64,000 nt of DNA from Lepidodermella squamata (lineage: Eukaryota > Gastrotricha). Position 1 is the stretch's first letter, and every line of letters starts with the position of its first letter. The translations under genes were made by a program, and so were the position numbers. Under the pieces are notes generated by a model. That model ran no database searches, was not told the DNA's origin, and worked only from the letters and a program-made list of their open reading frames with translations. Location: assembly GCA_047495785.1 (NCBI GenBank), contig JBLDXI010000009.1:3968001-4032000 (forward strand), given 5' to 3'. Of this stretch, positions 34,474 through 48,000 are shown one piece after another.

Positions 34474-35116
34474 CCTCACGCCATTCCTTGTCATGAATAT
34501 TCAAATCACAACAAATTTGCAAATCTTTGTTCATCATCATTTTTGCACTTCATTTTTTGGCCGCTCTTTTACAATTGTTATACATTTATTTTTCAGAAAC
34601 ATGTGAGTGAGATACGAGTTAGGCCAGTATTGTTAGGAACCTTTTAGAGAGCCGAAAAAAAACGAAAAAATTTCTCTCATATAAAAACAAACGCACTCTT
34701 CACTTGATTGGTCTCCTCTTCTTTCAATCTGTGTTTATCGCTGTTTAGATCAGGCCATAATCATTTCTTTAGCCACTTTGATCCTTCAGTTTTCTCTTTT
34801 CTTATTCCGATCTTTCTTTATGCAAGTCAATTGTTGGTTTTTGATTGATGAATGACTGAAAGACGAAAAGCAACGTCGTGTATCATTATCACCTGATTTG
34901 TCTTATTTTCGTTCAGGCAAATGTGTTTTATTTTTATTACATAAAAGATAATGACTTGAGTTAGAGCGCCCAGATTGAGAGAAAAATAATAACAGATTTA
35001 TTGTTATATATTGAAATTATTACTATTATACCTATGTACTGTGTATACGATAGTAAAATGAATAATGACGATTTTGGTTGTTTTTATTTTAGGAATTTTA
35101 TCTGACATAGTTTTGA
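34474..35116. other. Trabid 3' UTR and eIF3a promoter
   Basis: AT-rich spacer between two same-strand genes. The sequence just before the eIF3a ATG has an acceptor-like tttattttag at 35083-35092, compatible with a spliced 5' leader. No further gene seen. Confidence 0.4.
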
Positions 35117-38100
35117 ATGGCTGGACGTGGTGTTATGTACCAGCGGCCTGAAAACGCCCTGCGCCGCGCTGAGGAGTTTTTGGGCCTGAAAAAGGAGCAG
35201 AAGGCGTTGGTGATTCTGTACGAAATCATCCGAAAGCGCAACCAGACGTGGCAGAAATCGCACGAGGAAATCATCAAGAAGTACCTGGACCTGTGTATCA
35301 AGTTCAAAAACAGCAACTTGGCAAAGGATGGTCTCCACCAATACAAAGGTCTGTGCCAACAGGTGAACGCCAAGTCTTTCCAGGATGTTCTCCGTGGATT
35401 TCTCTCGTCGGCCGAGGAGAAGACCGAAGCTGCCCGTACCGAGTCGCATCAAGCCCTAGTCGATGTCGATGATTTGGAGGCGGTTAACACGGCCGAGAGT
35501 CTGTTGCTTCGTGCGGTTTCTGGCGAGGGCGCTCAGGACCGAACGGACCGTTCGGTTCTCCTGCCGTGGGTCAAGTTCTTGTGGGAATCTTACCGTCAGT
35601 GCCTCGAACTTCTGCGCAACAACAAAAACGTTGAGGAGCTGTACAGCTACATTGCCTTGCAAGGTAAATATTGTGTTTTTTGGTAAATATATCCAATTTC
35701 CAAAATCTGACAAAATTATAATTCACCTTTGGAAATTAGAAATAATGATGAGAGGATGGTATTTTGGAAAATTTTGTGATGGAACTGATCTAAATATCGT
35801 TAAGAATATCTTTTAGCGGAACCAACATTCAAAATTCGGCCAAAATTCTAAGAGTCGTTTTTCGAGTCAAGTTCATCAAAAGACCTTCTCATAGAAATTC
35901 CGCAAATGTTATGATAATCGATTTACCCAGATTTGGATTTTTGGAAAGAAATGAATACCCAAAAATACGGCAAATACAGTTTTGGCCGAATCAATTGTTC
36001 AAAATTCGGTCCCGCTAGAGTATGACCCGCCAGTTTTTATCAAATGTGATCTCAATTTCCTTTTTTCAATAAACCTCAATTTTCAAATCAAATTATCGCA
36101 AGTAGGAGAAAATGTTGGGCGTGGTGGTATTTATTGCGCTGGGATATTGATTCAATCCACCGACCCATTGCTTGAAATTCAAAAACTTGAATTCCCGCGT
36201 TTTATTAAGATGGAATATTTTTTTCATTGATTTTTAAATCCCGAAATTTTCTTGCGTTTTTAGCATTTGATTTACGACCATATGGGCTCATTTCCATAAT
36301 GTGATTATTTAATTTCAGCTCTGAAGTTTTGCCAAAAATACGAGCGACGAGCTGAGTTCAAGAAGCTGTGCGAATTGGTGAGAGAATCAATTTTTTAAGG
36401 TGGCTTGAAATTTTAATTGTAATTATTCCCTCAAGTTCCGCAATCATTTGTCATGGACTATCCGCATGCAACAACACTCGTTCTCGGTGCAACTGAAAGA
36501 ACCTGCGAGTTTCGAACGCCATGTCGAGGTCCGCTTTGCCGTTCTCGACGTCGCGATTGGGATGCAGCTGTGGCAAGAGGCTTTCCGCTCTATTGAAGAC
36601 ATCTTCCAGGTAGCGGCGGCCGCTGAACGCCCGTTGCTGCCATCGCGCCAGGCTCAGTACTACGAGCGTGCCGGCCACATTTTCTGGCAATCGCAGAACT
36701 TCCAATACCACGCGCTGGCCGTTCAACGGTTGTACCAGCTGACGAAAGAGGCCAAAAAGACGCTGACCGCCGACGAGTTGCAAATGCTGGCGTCTCGCGT
36801 GGTTTGCGCCACGTTATCTGTGCCAATTCTAGGCCAAGCCAACCTGCTATTCGACGCGGTAACCGAGCCTGACCAACGCGAGTTGTTGATGGAGGAGAAG
36901 GGCCGGGTTGTTGCGCGTCTCTTGTGGCTGCAAAACATGCCATCCCGCGCGCAAATGGTCAACGATTTGCAGCGTAAACAGATCCTGCAATTCGCCCACC
37001 CGAATCTATTGCCGTTGTTCAGCTGCCTTGAGACGGAATTCGACCCGTATGGTATTGTGCCGAAAATGGAGAAGTGTCTGGAATTTTTGCAGCATAACGA
37101 GCAGTTGAAGCACTACGTCAGGCCGTTGTATGAAGCCGCGGCTGTCCGTTGCATTCAACAACTGAGCCAGGTCTATGACAATTTGAGCCTCGACTCGGTT
37201 GTTTCAATGCTGAGCTTCATCGACAAATTCCGCCTTGAATACATCATTTGCAACGTTGCGAAACTGCAAAATATGAAGGTCTCCATCGACCATCAGCGTT
37301 CTCTGGTCGTTTTCAAGCCGGACAGTGGCGTTGTTGTCCCAGGCAGTGCGTCGATTGGCGGGCCTAATATCCCCAGCCCGGTTGAGACTGTGTCTCAGGG
37401 CGGAGATTTACTCATGAGCTTAGCTCAGGTTGTCAGTGATTCTACGCGTATGTTGACTGGGTCGAAGACGGACGCTGAATGGTTCGAGCGAATGAAGTAT
37501 TTCGTCTCGATCTACCACCAGAACTCGTCGAATGACTCTGCCCGCGAGGAGCTCATCGAACGCCGTCAAATTATGAATGAGCAGCGTTTACAGGTGAGAA
37601 GCAATCATTTACTTCTATTTTTATTTCAATTTACTTCAATTTTTGGAGATCGCATTCATGAGCATTATTTTGCAGCGTTACCAAGGTTTTGTTGATAAAT
37701 ATGAAATCAACCGTAACACTAGCGACGTGGCATAACCTTTTATTTTACGGTCACTTCTTCAAAAGCGCGAAAATGTCTTCTTTTAAACAAAAGAAATTAC
37801 AACTACCACATAAAGGAATATTAAGCTGCACCACTAGCTTTATTAACATTCCTTTGTTAACAGTTATTATTTTTGAAATTTAAGGTTGAAATGAATCCAA
37901 AATGAGGCTTCAATTAAAATAAGTAATGAAGTTTTTGAATTGATGAAGCGAGCTGTGAGTGCAATCAACTAATAAAAATCAGCAGAACTCGGGAAAATGA
38001 TAGATAGGAATGATTGATGGGAAAAGTTGATGTTAAGAATTGAGAATATTTTGGCTAAAGATTTTTCAAATTTCCTAAGGTTTGTAAGATCACAGTGATA

Positions 38101-39388
38101 GATGCAATTTTCCTCGGCTTGGGATTCGCTTTCAACACAATATTTTAAATCAAGAATGAAGAACTTTATTTTCGAATACTTGGTTACTCAATTCCTATAT
38201 TTTTAGGTTGGCGAACACCGCCGTGCTGAGCTGGCTAAGCTGGAAGAGGAAGCCGAGCGTCGTGCGGTTGAAGAAGCCGCCAAGAAGAAGGCTTTGGAGG
38301 AAGACCAGCGCCGCCTTAAAGCTCAACGCGACCTGGAGCGCCAGCTCAAAATCAAGAAATTGGAAGAAATCCAGAAACTGACCGGCCAACAGGGCTCGTT
38401 CAATGAGGAGCAGCTCGAGGAAGTTTCAACCGAAGACTTGATGGCGAAGCAGATCGAGCGCGCCAAGCAGTTGTTGAAGGAACGCACGAAGAAGTTGAAG
38501 CTGTACGAGAAGAAACTCGACCATTTCGTCCGCGCGAAGCGCTTAGAAGAAATCCCGCTGCTCGAAACTTCGTTCAAAGACTTCCAACAGCGCGACCCGA
38601 TCGAGTGGGAAGAGGCCCAGGCTAGGCTGATCGCCGCGAAAGAGGCCGAGGCTGAGTATGCGATCACCACGAAGCGTCGCTTGGCTCGAATTACCGAGGA
38701 CGCTGACGTGTTTTTGAATCAATTGAAGACGCAACGCGCCCCTGAATACCAGCGAGCCTACAAGGCCTGGGAGGCGCTGATGGCTGAGAAGAGGAAGGAG
38801 CGTCTGGAAGAGCGAAAATCTACCCGAAAACAACAACGCCGTCAAGAATGGCAGGCGTATAACGCGGAGATGTTGCAGAAGAAACGCGAGGCTGAGGACC
38901 GGCGTCGCGAGGAGGAGGCTGAGCTGGAGGCTAGGGCGGCTGAGAAGGCTGCCATGACCCGGCCGTCGGGAGGCAGCGGTGGCTATGTCCCGCCTGCGTT
39001 GAGGAGGATGCAAGAACAGCAACAACAGGCGCAAGCTCCCCCGCCTCAGCAGGCTCCGACCCGGGGCCCGGGAGCCGTGGGAGCAGCCGACGCTGCGGGC
39101 TCCTGGCGGTCGAAGGGTGCTCCGGAGCCAGCGGCACCCAGCCCGGTGCCGTCGGGTGGCGCCTATGTCCCTCGCCGTGTTGCTGATCAGAGGCAGCCGC
39201 AGCAAGGCCCACCCCCGCCCCAGGCCGCCGGGATTTCGGACCAGGCCGACTCGTGGCGCCGCGGGCCGCCGGGACCCCAGGTCGGGCGACCCCCGATGGC
39301 GACCAACAGCCCCTCTCAGCCACCCCGCCGTCCTCAAGGCGGCCAACCCGCTCCTCAAGCTGACCAAGTCTCGAGCTGGCGAAAGTGA
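35117..39388 (+). CDS. eIF3a: Translation initiation factor 3 subunit A
   Basis: Exons 35117-35663, 36319-36377, 36436-37593 and 38207-39388 give 981 residues. eIF3a is the core scaffold of eIF3 on the 40S subunit during start-codon selection. The N-terminus MYQRPENALRRAEEFLGLKKEQKAL is diagnostic. The helical repeat and PCI region lie within residues about 1-540, including ELWQEAF-type LQLWQEAFRSIEDI. After the 613-bp intron the protein becomes a long charged coiled coil (VGEHRRAELAKLEEEAERRA onward) with AKRLEEIPLLET. The C-terminal 150 residues are Pro/Gln/Gly-rich with recurring SWR motifs (AGSWRSK, ADSWRRG, SSWRK). It is shorter than the human protein because the tail repeats are fewer. 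A possible 10-nt piece before the last intron at 37677-37686 was rejected since it breaks phase. Confidence 0.96.
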
Positions 39389-39834
39389 AAACTCACAGCT
39401 TTAAACCTATCAAAACCTTTTGCCTATAAAAAAACGCGTAGAGAATGAGAAAAAAGAAGAAGAGGCGAAGATACTTCGGCGCTAAATTTAGGAGAAAAAT
39501 AAAAATGTCACGTGGTGTTTGCGCGAGAGGCTTAAATGTGCAATCAAATGCCAATAATATCCGTCTTCCTTGATTTCTATTGATCGACGGTGACCAATAA
39601 TAATTGTGTTATTGAAATTGTGGCACATTCTCGGTTCTCGCACTTTCGTTCATTCGTTCGTTCTTTCTCTCATAAACAATATAATGTTGTGACATTCCGT
39701 CATCAGGTGAAATCATTGCTCGTGCTATGTACTATGCTATTCTTGAGTTGGAAAAAGCGCCTAGTTTTGGGGAAAAAATAAACATAATTATAACCTGGTT
39801 TATTTATATATATTTAGAGCTTTAAATCCGAAAA
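39389..39834. other. eIF3a 3' UTR / QDPR upstream
   Basis: Contains AATAAA-type signals (for example 39777-39782) and an acceptor-like tatatttag at about 39810-39818 ahead of the next ATG. No gene visible. Confidence 0.4.
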
Positions 39835-40768
39835 ATGCCTGCAACAGGTGCTGCCCATCGAATTTTGGTCTACGGAGGCAAAGGTGCTCTTGGCTCGACG
39901 ATTGTCTCGCATTTCGCTAAGGAAGGTTCATGTTGGATTGCTAGCATCGACTTCACAGCCAATGAAGAGGCCAATGCCAACTGCGTCCCGCCCGCCAATA
40001 CCACCCCAACCGGCACCGAGCTCATGGACCAATCCGATTGGCTGCTGAAGGACATTGCCGAGAAGCTGGGCGCAGAAAACGGCGCTGTTGCCGAGGAGAA
40101 GAAGCTCGATGCGATTTTCTGCGTTGCCGGCGGATGGGCTGGTGGCAATTCGGCGAGCAAGGATTTTATCAAGAATGTTGATTTGACCACTCGTCAATCG
40201 ATTTGGACATCGGTCCTAGCGGCTGAAATTGCGGCTAAATACCTGAAAACTGGCGGTATTTTGGTTCTTACCGGCGCTCAGGCGGCTCTAAACCCGACGC
40301 CGAGTAATTTTTGATTTTTCAAATTTTTTCACGAATTTTTTAAACTTTACATTTTTTTAGACATGATTGGATACGGCATGGCTAAAGCTGCCGTTCATCA
40401 TTTGACGAAATCGCTTGCTGCCGAAAAATCCGGCCTCCCTAGCAATGCGACTGTTGTTTCGATCTTGCCGTGAGTTTGCTTTTGATTCTTCGGTAATAAC
40501 TAATTATTTCGATTTTTCTCATTTTAGGGTTACTTTGGATACACCAATGAACCGTAAATGGATGCCCAAGGCTGACACCTCAACTTGGACGCCTCTTGAA
40601 TTCGTTGCCGAGTAATTTTTATTTTTTTCTCGATTATATTTTGGAATAATTTTTTGAATTTCCAGCTTATTTGCTGGTTGGCTGAAAAATGGTGCTAATC
40701 GCCCGGCGAGCGGCAGCCTGATGCAGCTGTTAACGAAAGACGGCAAAACCGAAGTTACTGCCGCCTAA
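39835..40768 (+). CDS. QDPR: Quinoid dihydropteridine reductase
   Basis: Exons 39835-40303, 40361-40469, 40528-40611 and 40666-40768 give 254 residues, the usual length. The enzyme reduces quinonoid dihydrobiopterin with NADH, recycling tetrahydrobiopterin for phenylalanine, tyrosine and tryptophan hydroxylases. It is a short-chain dehydrogenase: [12 protein letters not shown] is the glycine-rich NAD site, [10 protein letters not shown] follows the central strands, and the [10 protein letters not shown] segment carries the Tyr-x-x-x-Lys catalytic pair (exon 2). [14 protein letters not shown] and [11 protein letters not shown] are characteristic of this family. Cytosolic, with no signal. The three small introns are 55-58 bp and each splits a codon. 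Confidence 0.96.
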
Positions 40769-41472
40769 ATTCTGGCTAGCGAAAATACGAAATTAATTAT
40801 TTACGCACAAGACTATTCCATTCCATTGCCAATATTATTGCCAAAGTGATTCGAAATATTATGCGATTCTTATTATTTTTTTGATTATATGATGCGATAT
40901 ACTATTTAACATGGTGCCGGTGATGGAAGCCCTTTTGGGTCGTTAGCACTTCAAAAGTAGATTCAGTTCTTTCTCGAAGTAGAACGTGGTAGTCTTGAGA
41001 ATAAAAAAGTAGTGATAGTTCTTTCAAATAATTATACACGAGTATTTTCGCATGATTTATTCCTAATTTTTACTCATTTTTCGTCTTTTGATAAACGATC
41101 AATACTTTTATTCACCAGCGGTCTCCATGACGAATGCACTTGCAATTTTGATTTCCGCAATTATTCTTCCATGTTAATATTTTGGACACTGGTTAATAAA
41201 TCAAATTATTTAATGGCTAACTTCACGGAGTTTGACTCGTTTTTATTGGTTGTTGAAGAGACGGTTTTTGTTGTTTATATTATGTCCTTTTATTGCACTG
41301 ACATCGCGCAGAATAATTCTTAAAAATGCAGTGTTGCAGTAAGTATTTTCAGAAACGGGCAGTTTACAGCGCCATTGACGCTTGATTCTCGGCTAGTAAC
41401 GACTGCTACTGGTTTTTATTATACAAGTTACCGAAGTTTTTAAATTGGCTAAATGTCAAGTATGCGGCCGAT
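40769..41472. other. Convergent spacer between QDPR and the lectin cluster
   Basis: AT-rich, with 3' ends of QDPR (plus) and lectin gene A (minus). A 103-codon plus-strand frame at 41012-41323 is hydrophobic and low-complexity, and I do not accept it as a gene. Confidence 0.4.
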
Positions 41473-44400
41473 TTATTGCTCACAGACGAGGATCTCCGCG
41501 CTCCACTTGCCATCAGCGCCACAGGTGGCCTGGGTGGCCATGCCGGCGCGCGGGCGGCGACCAGCGTTGCAGTAGAACTTGACGGTCGAGCCGACAAAGG
41601 TGTTCGGGGCAACAGCGTAGCCTCCATCAATGGACGGGATATCTGTTGCAAAAAATTAAAATTTAAGGAGGGATTTTGAATAAAATTGAATTGTCTTACC
41701 GGGGCAGGTGAGGAGCTTGTTGCACGGGCGAACCTGGCCAGACCATTGACCGTTCGATTGGCAGGTAAGCTTGTACGAGGTGGCGCCGCTCTGGAGAGAC
41801 CAGCCCTTGTTGCAGGTGACGGTAGCTTCAGAACCGAAAGCAGCAGAGCCACCCTTGGCGAAGTTGGTGTTGACGATGGGGTCAGCCTGGCAGCCCTGGA
41901 GGGTGGTGTTATGGCCGAAGTCGATGTGGGCGCAGATGCCGCCGTTGAACGAGATGGGGTGGATGCGGAGCCAGCGGGCGACGATGTTCTGGCCGAAGAG
42001 GGTGCACACCTTGGTGAGGATGGCATCGCTGTTTCCGGTGAACGACTTGAGGGCACCGTTGGTTTCGCGGATCTCCTTCCAGGTGACGCCGTCCGTCGAG
42101 TAGGAGATGCCGAACGAGGTGACCCAGTGGTCGGTTTTGCGGCAGCCAGAGATGGCATAGTAGCCGACGGCGAAGTTGCCTCCGAGGTCAACCTGGAGCC
42201 ATGGGTTGCTGTCGCAGGCAGCTGGGCGCCAGCCGTTGGAGATGCTAGCGGTGTGGTCACCGGCCTGAGCACCCCAGCGGTCGCCGGACTTGGCAGTGAC
42301 GGCGCTGCAGGAACCAGCAGCGGAGCAGGTCTGTTCAGCAGCAGAGCAGGAACCGCCTTGAACGCTGGAGGCCTGGAAGTTAGAACCAGACAGAGCGCCG
42401 TTGGTCTGTTCGCGAGCGTTGAGGCAGACGTACTGGACGTGGGCGTAGAGCGAGCAGGTAGAGCACTTGTTCTTCGGCATATCTAGGCCAAGGGTGATGT
42501 AGTTGACCGGGGCAACGCAGCGTTGCTGGCCGTTGCAAGCAGTACGGGTGGGTCCAGAGATATCTTGGAATCCGCACTCGGCTTCGGCGTTGGAGCAGTC
42601 GTCGAGGATGTTCTCACCGTCGCAAGTCTTCTCACCAGCACGGCCAAGGCGACCGATGTGGGATGAGATGATCTGAATGTTTCCAGCATCGCAGTTCAGG
42701 TTGAGGGTACCGCCATAGCAGGCCTGAGCAACCTTGACATCGGGGCAACGATCACCAGGGATGGGTTTGCGGTCGTAGCAATCCTCGTCGACTTGACCAT
42801 CGAAGTCGTTATCAATACCATCGAAAAGCTCCTCATCGATGACACCGTCGCAGTCGTTGTCCTTACCGTCAGCAATAAACATAGTAGTCTTGACGCACTC
42901 GCCGAGAGCCTTGATGCAGGCACCAGTCGGGTAGGCGATGGATTCACGGTCACCAGAGCCGAAGATGTAGGCCTCGAAGGTGGTTCCCTTGACGCGGTGG
43001 TCAATACGGAACTGCTGCTTGCTCGAGTCAAGAGTGACAACGCCACCAATGAAGTCGGTGGTGCCGGGGATATCCTTCCACTGGACACCGGTGACGGGCT
43101 GTTCGTCGAGGATGAAACCAGCGCGGGCAGCCTTGTTGGTGATGATGGTCAGGTAGTTGGTGTAGGGCGAAGAGACACCGGTCGGGGTGACGAAGGTGTA
43201 GCCGAAACCGAACTGGTCGCTGGGAATGCAGACAGTCATGGAGGGATCGCCGGGGATCGAGTTGTCGACAGCAGAGCTGGCATACTGAACAGCCTGGAAG
43301 GGCTTGCCCTTCTGAGACGAGAAGCGCATCCATTCACTGACGGAGGCAGCGGGGAAACGGACGGATTCGCGGGCGCCAAGGTTGTACTTGAACTGACCAC
43401 GCTCGTTCGAGTCGATAGTGATGACTGTACCATCAGCAGCGGCGGTGACGACCCAGTAGTCGACGAGGCCGGCGACGCGGTTGGGAGTGGGCCAGGCGAT
43501 GCAGTCAGTACCCCAGGTATCGGTGGAGAAAAGCTGTTCGACCTGGTGATCGCGAGATGGCGAGTTACCGACGTTGACACGGGAGTTGCCGGACCAGACG
43601 GCGATGGGCTTGTCGGAGCTGATGACGGCACCAGTGAGATCGCATTCGTCCTGGATCTGGGCGACTTCGAATTCGCGGAGCTTAATGGTCAAAGTATCAC
43701 CATTTGAGAAGGTCTGTCCATTGTAGGGAAGAGCGCACTTCTTGCCGGCCGGAGGAGGAGCAGCCCAGTTGCCGTCATTCTTAGCCGAGGTCTTAGGAAG
43801 AGTGATCTTGATCGTAGTTTCGCCGTCATCAGCTGGGGTGATGGCGAACTCGCAGTTGTAGAATGGGGGCCAGTAGCAGTTGGCGACGTACTCAAGACCA
43901 AGAGCACGGCTGGGAATACCAAGGTAGGCATCAGCAGTGAAGAATTCCTTGTTGACACCATAGAACACGAAGTCATCATCAGAAGAAAGCTTGAGGGCCT
44001 TCTTCTCAACCGAAACACCAAAGTCAAGATCTTGGACCTAAACGAAATTTCTACTGAGATACGTCACAAATTATGCACGGAAACAGACCTTCCATGTGAA
44101 AGGAATGGTGCGGCGAACGGCCTGTTTATACGGAACCTTGAAGACCTGCTTTTCAGCAGTGTTACCATCAGGAGCAGGGTCAGACTCCAGAGTGACAGTT
44201 GAGCCCTGGAGATTGCGATCTTGGGTGACCCAGACCTCAAGAGACATGTTCTTGGGCTGAGCGACACGGTTGGCCATGAAAGCCAGGTAGAACTCGTTGC
44301 CGACAGTTGAGGTCGAGCAAGCGATCTCTCCCTTAAGGTAGAAATTCTTGTTCGGCTCAGTCTTTGCGACGGGGACAGTATCAGCGCATTCCTGACGGAA

Positions 44401-44714
44401 GAGCTGGCACTCGTTTTGATCTGTGACGAAGTTGTAGCCCCTGCAATTGGTGTTATCTGCGCACTTCTGACTGCACGATTTCAAGGTGCCGTCGCGAGCA
44501 CGGTAGGTAGCGCCTTCGATCAGCTGTCCGGTTTGAGTATCGCAGATACCACTGATTGTGGAAAATCCTCGGACGGCTGTTTTGAGAAAAACCAAAACAT
44601 TTACTTCAAATAACGTAGGCAACTCTTTCACTCACATGGACGGGGGATGTTTTCCGGAGTCAGCGCACAAAATGCCGCTGGAACCAGGGCCAAGAGAACG
44701 GCTACGCTATGCAT
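41473..44714 (-). CDS. Secreted multidomain lectin, copy A (PAN / IgGFc-binding / MopE-like / SUEL / F5-8C / sushi)
   Basis: Exons 44714-44636, 44576-44089, 44037-41700 and 41642-41473 give 1,024 residues. Residues 1-17 are a signal peptide (MHSVAVLLALVPAAFCA). A six-cysteine PAN/apple-like module follows (about 35-110), then an IgGFc-binding-type domain (about 190-560; VFYGVNKEFFTADAY, AVWSGNSRVNVG, FGFGYTFVTPTG). Two DxDxDG repeats at about 578-605 (DGKDNDCDGVIDEE and DGIDNDFDGQVDED) match bacterial MopE-type calcium motifs. A SUEL/Gal-lectin domain (about 620-705), an F5/8C discoidin domain (about 735-895; WLQVDLGG, VARWLRIHP) and two sushi-like modules end the chain. Extracellular glycan binding is expected. 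The N-terminal half is nearly identical to copy D. Confidence 0.88.
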
Positions 44715-45051
44715 ACTCCGTTCTTTTAATAAAACTATGCGAAAAAAGGAAACCGGGATATCAATAAAGAATCAGGGTGAAAATCAGGAACCAGGAAATC
44801 GACGGGTGAAAGACATGAAGAGTCGATTATGATTGATTAGATCGTGCAAATAAAAACTCAGGTTATTATAGCCTTGCAATTTTGAAATCCGTGGTTTTGT
44901 GTTGATTGTTATCATTCATTAGATCGTTAGAAATTTTATTCCGTTGTTAGAAATGTCATGCTCAATGCAAAAGTTTGGAAAAGTGTTACAGAGTGAAAAC
45001 AGACTGTTTGTCAAGTGCAAAGTTAGTGGTTAGTGCATGGAAAATGTGAAA
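44715..45051. other. Spacer between lectin A (5') and lectin B (3')
   Basis: A 337-bp spacer holds the promoter of copy A and the 3' UTR of copy B. No conserved motif shared with the other spacers was recognised. Confidence 0.4.
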
Positions 45052-48000
45052 TCAGAGCAATTCACAAGTAGGAGCAAGATCACTCCACGACCCGTCTTCC
45101 ATGCATGTGATAGAAGTGACGCCACGCAGCCGGCGTCCGTTGAGACAGCCAAACTTGACAATGGACCCAACAAGATTGCCGGGACCAACTGAGAAGCCAC
45201 CTTCGACCGGTGGAATATCTGCAAAGAGATAGCTGGAATAAGAAGCCCGATGAAATTTATGGAGGACTAACCTTTGCAAGAAATGAATTTATCGCATTGG
45301 CTGAAGGAACCTAGCCACATACCATCTTTACCGCACTTGACTTTGTAGGCGACTAGCCCGTTAGCAGTTGACCAGCCTGGGTTGCATTGAACAGTCTCAA
45401 CTTGGTCGTAGGCAGCATCGATTCCACCAGATGCGTTGCTATTACTTATGCCTTGATATGAGCAGCCCAACGGTGACGGGGAATGGCCGAAATCAACGCG
45501 TGCGCACGGTGCTCCAACCCAAGATATCGGATGAATCCTCAAGAATCGAGCGACAATGTTGTGATCGAAGAGCGTACAGAATTGACTTTTCGCAGAGTCT
45601 GAATTACCGCTGAACAGCACCCAAAAGCCACCTGAGTTGCGAATTTCGCTGAATGACCTTCCATCGGAAGAATACGATATTCCGAACAGTGAGATCCAAT
45701 TGCTGCTCCTTCGACAGCCAGAGATCGCGTAGGATCCAACGGTGTAAACCGCTCCAAGATCAACCTGAAGCCAAGGCTTCTTGTCCCAACCACTCGGTCG
45801 CCAACCAAAATCCGAGTTCGCAAAGTTCGACCAGCTAGCAGCGTTACTTCCAAGGTTTGCCGAGCAGACCGATAACGAGCAGATTTGATCGGCAGTCCAC
45901 GATCCTCCGGTTAGCGAACTTGATGACTTGTAGTTTCTACCAGAGAAAATGCCACTTCTGGCCTCGATTTCGCCGAGACAGACGTACTGGACGTTCGCGT
46001 ATAAAGCACACGCGGGACAAGCCGATTTCGGAAGAAGCTCAAGGTCTGAGTATGTGACTGAGGCCACACAACGCTGCTGGCCGTCGCAGTTCCGACGGAT
46101 TGAGGGCGAAACGTCAAAAAATCCGCAATCGACATCAGCCGAACCGCATTCATCCACGGCATTTTCTCCACTGCATGCAGTTTCTCCGTGGCGACCGAGG
46201 CGTCCGAAGTTGGCAGAAATTATTGAGATGGTCGAACCAGAGCCGCAATTCAGCTTCAAAGTCGAGCCGTAGCATCCTTCGACTGCTTTGACGAGAGGGC
46301 AGCGATCGTCAACTTTTGACTTGATGGGTATTGGTGTGTCGACTGGCTTCTCATACCTTGCAAAGCAGTCCTCATCGATTTTTCCGTCGAAGTCATTATC
46401 ATTTCCATCGCCGCATATTTCTTCATCATAGATGCCGTCGCAATCATTATCTTCTCCATCAGCGATGAACATTTTGCCCGGTTCACAATCGCCGAGTGTT
46501 TTCAAGCAAGCGCCAGTTGGGTAGCCGATAGATTCGCGGTCCCCTGCTCCGTAGACGTACGCCTCGAAAGTTGTTCCTTTGGTTTGATGTTCGATCCTGA
46601 ACTGCTGCTTCGATGATTCCAGAATCACGAAACCACCAACCATATTTTCCTTCCCTGGGATGTCGATCCATGCTGGAAATATTGGTTTGTTGTTCAACAG
46701 GAAACCGCTCCGAGCAGATTTTGAGGTGATGATAGTTAGGTAGCTCTTGTAGACGCTAGACACTCCAGTTGGCGCAGCGAATGTATAACCATACCCAAAT
46801 TGATCCGTAGGGATGCAAACAGTCATCGAGGGATCACCAGGAATTTTGCTGTCGACTGCAGAACTGGAGTATTGAATAGCTTGAAATGGCTTGCCTTTCG
46901 TAGAGGAGAAGCGCATCCATTCGTTAACCGATTTCGCAGGGAACCGAACTGACTCTCGAGCATTCAACAAAACTTTGACCTGAGCCCGCTCATTGGAATC
47001 GATGGTAATTTCTGTGCGATCCTTATCAGCCGTAATCGTCCAGTAGTCGACTAGACCTTGAACCTGATTCGGCGTTGGCCAGGCGATGCAATCCGTTCCC
47101 CAGGTTTCAATCGGGAAGAGCTGCTCCACCAAATGGTCCCTGGAAACTGAATTACCGACATTGACGCGAGAATTGCCAGACCACACAGCGACTTGGTTAT
47201 TCGCAGAAATCACGGAGCCAGTCAAGTCACATGGTTCCTGGATTTGAGCAACTTCGAACTTGTTTAAAGTGACCGTGAAAGTTTCGCCATTTGTGTAATT
47301 TCGACCGTTCCAGGTGATGTTACACTTCATTAGCCCGATAGGCGGCCTCGCCCAGTCACCAGTGTTCTTTGTGGGAGATCTGGGTAGGGTGATATTGACT
47401 TCAGTTGTATCTTCAACGGCCGCGACAGCGAATTCGCAATTGTAGTTGGGTGGCCAGAAGCAGTTAGCAACGTAGATTTGGCCCAGGGATCGGCTTGGAA
47501 TTCCCAGAAAAGCGTCGGCCGTGAAGTATTCCTTGTTGACCGCGTAGAACACAAAATCCGAGGTTGAAGACAGCTTCAGCGCCTTCTTCTCAATCGTAAC
47601 ACCAACATCTCGATCGGTTATCTTGTAAATCAGGTGGAATTATTTTTCAAATTTTCAAAATATTGGATTGACTTACTTTCCAAGTAGATGGCACAAGAAG
47701 TTTAACGGCCTCCTTATAGCCAACCTTGAATTCTTGGTACTGCTTTACATTTCCAGTTGGATTCGGGTCAGATTCGAGGATGACGGTTATTGGATCGTTG
47801 CTGGTATCTTGCGTCACCCAAATTTCGAGAGACATGTTCTGGGCTTGCTGAACTCGATTCGACATGAATGCCAGATAGAACTCGGTTCCAACCGTTGAAA
47901 CGCCACAATCAATCTCGCCCTTGACATAGAAGTTTTCCTTCATATTGTTGCGACCTGGTTGAATTGATTCGGAACACTCCTTCTTGAATAGCTGGCATTC

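Noticed and set aside
37677-37686. Possible 10-nt microexon (CGTTACCAAG) in the last eIF3a intron
   Set aside because: Bordered by AG and GT but leaves phase 1 before an exon that needs phase 0; direct joining of 37593 to 38207 restores the conserved frame.
38543-39367. 274-codon minus-strand frame inside the eIF3a tail
   Set aside because: Antisense shadow of the GC-rich Pro/Gln/Arg-coding exon; low-complexity composition and no domain.
41686-43707. Long open frames on the plus strand (41686-42486 and 42793-43707)
   Set aside because: They lie exactly antisense to lectin A's large exon and follow from its strong codon bias; they have no start context, splice logic or family motifs.
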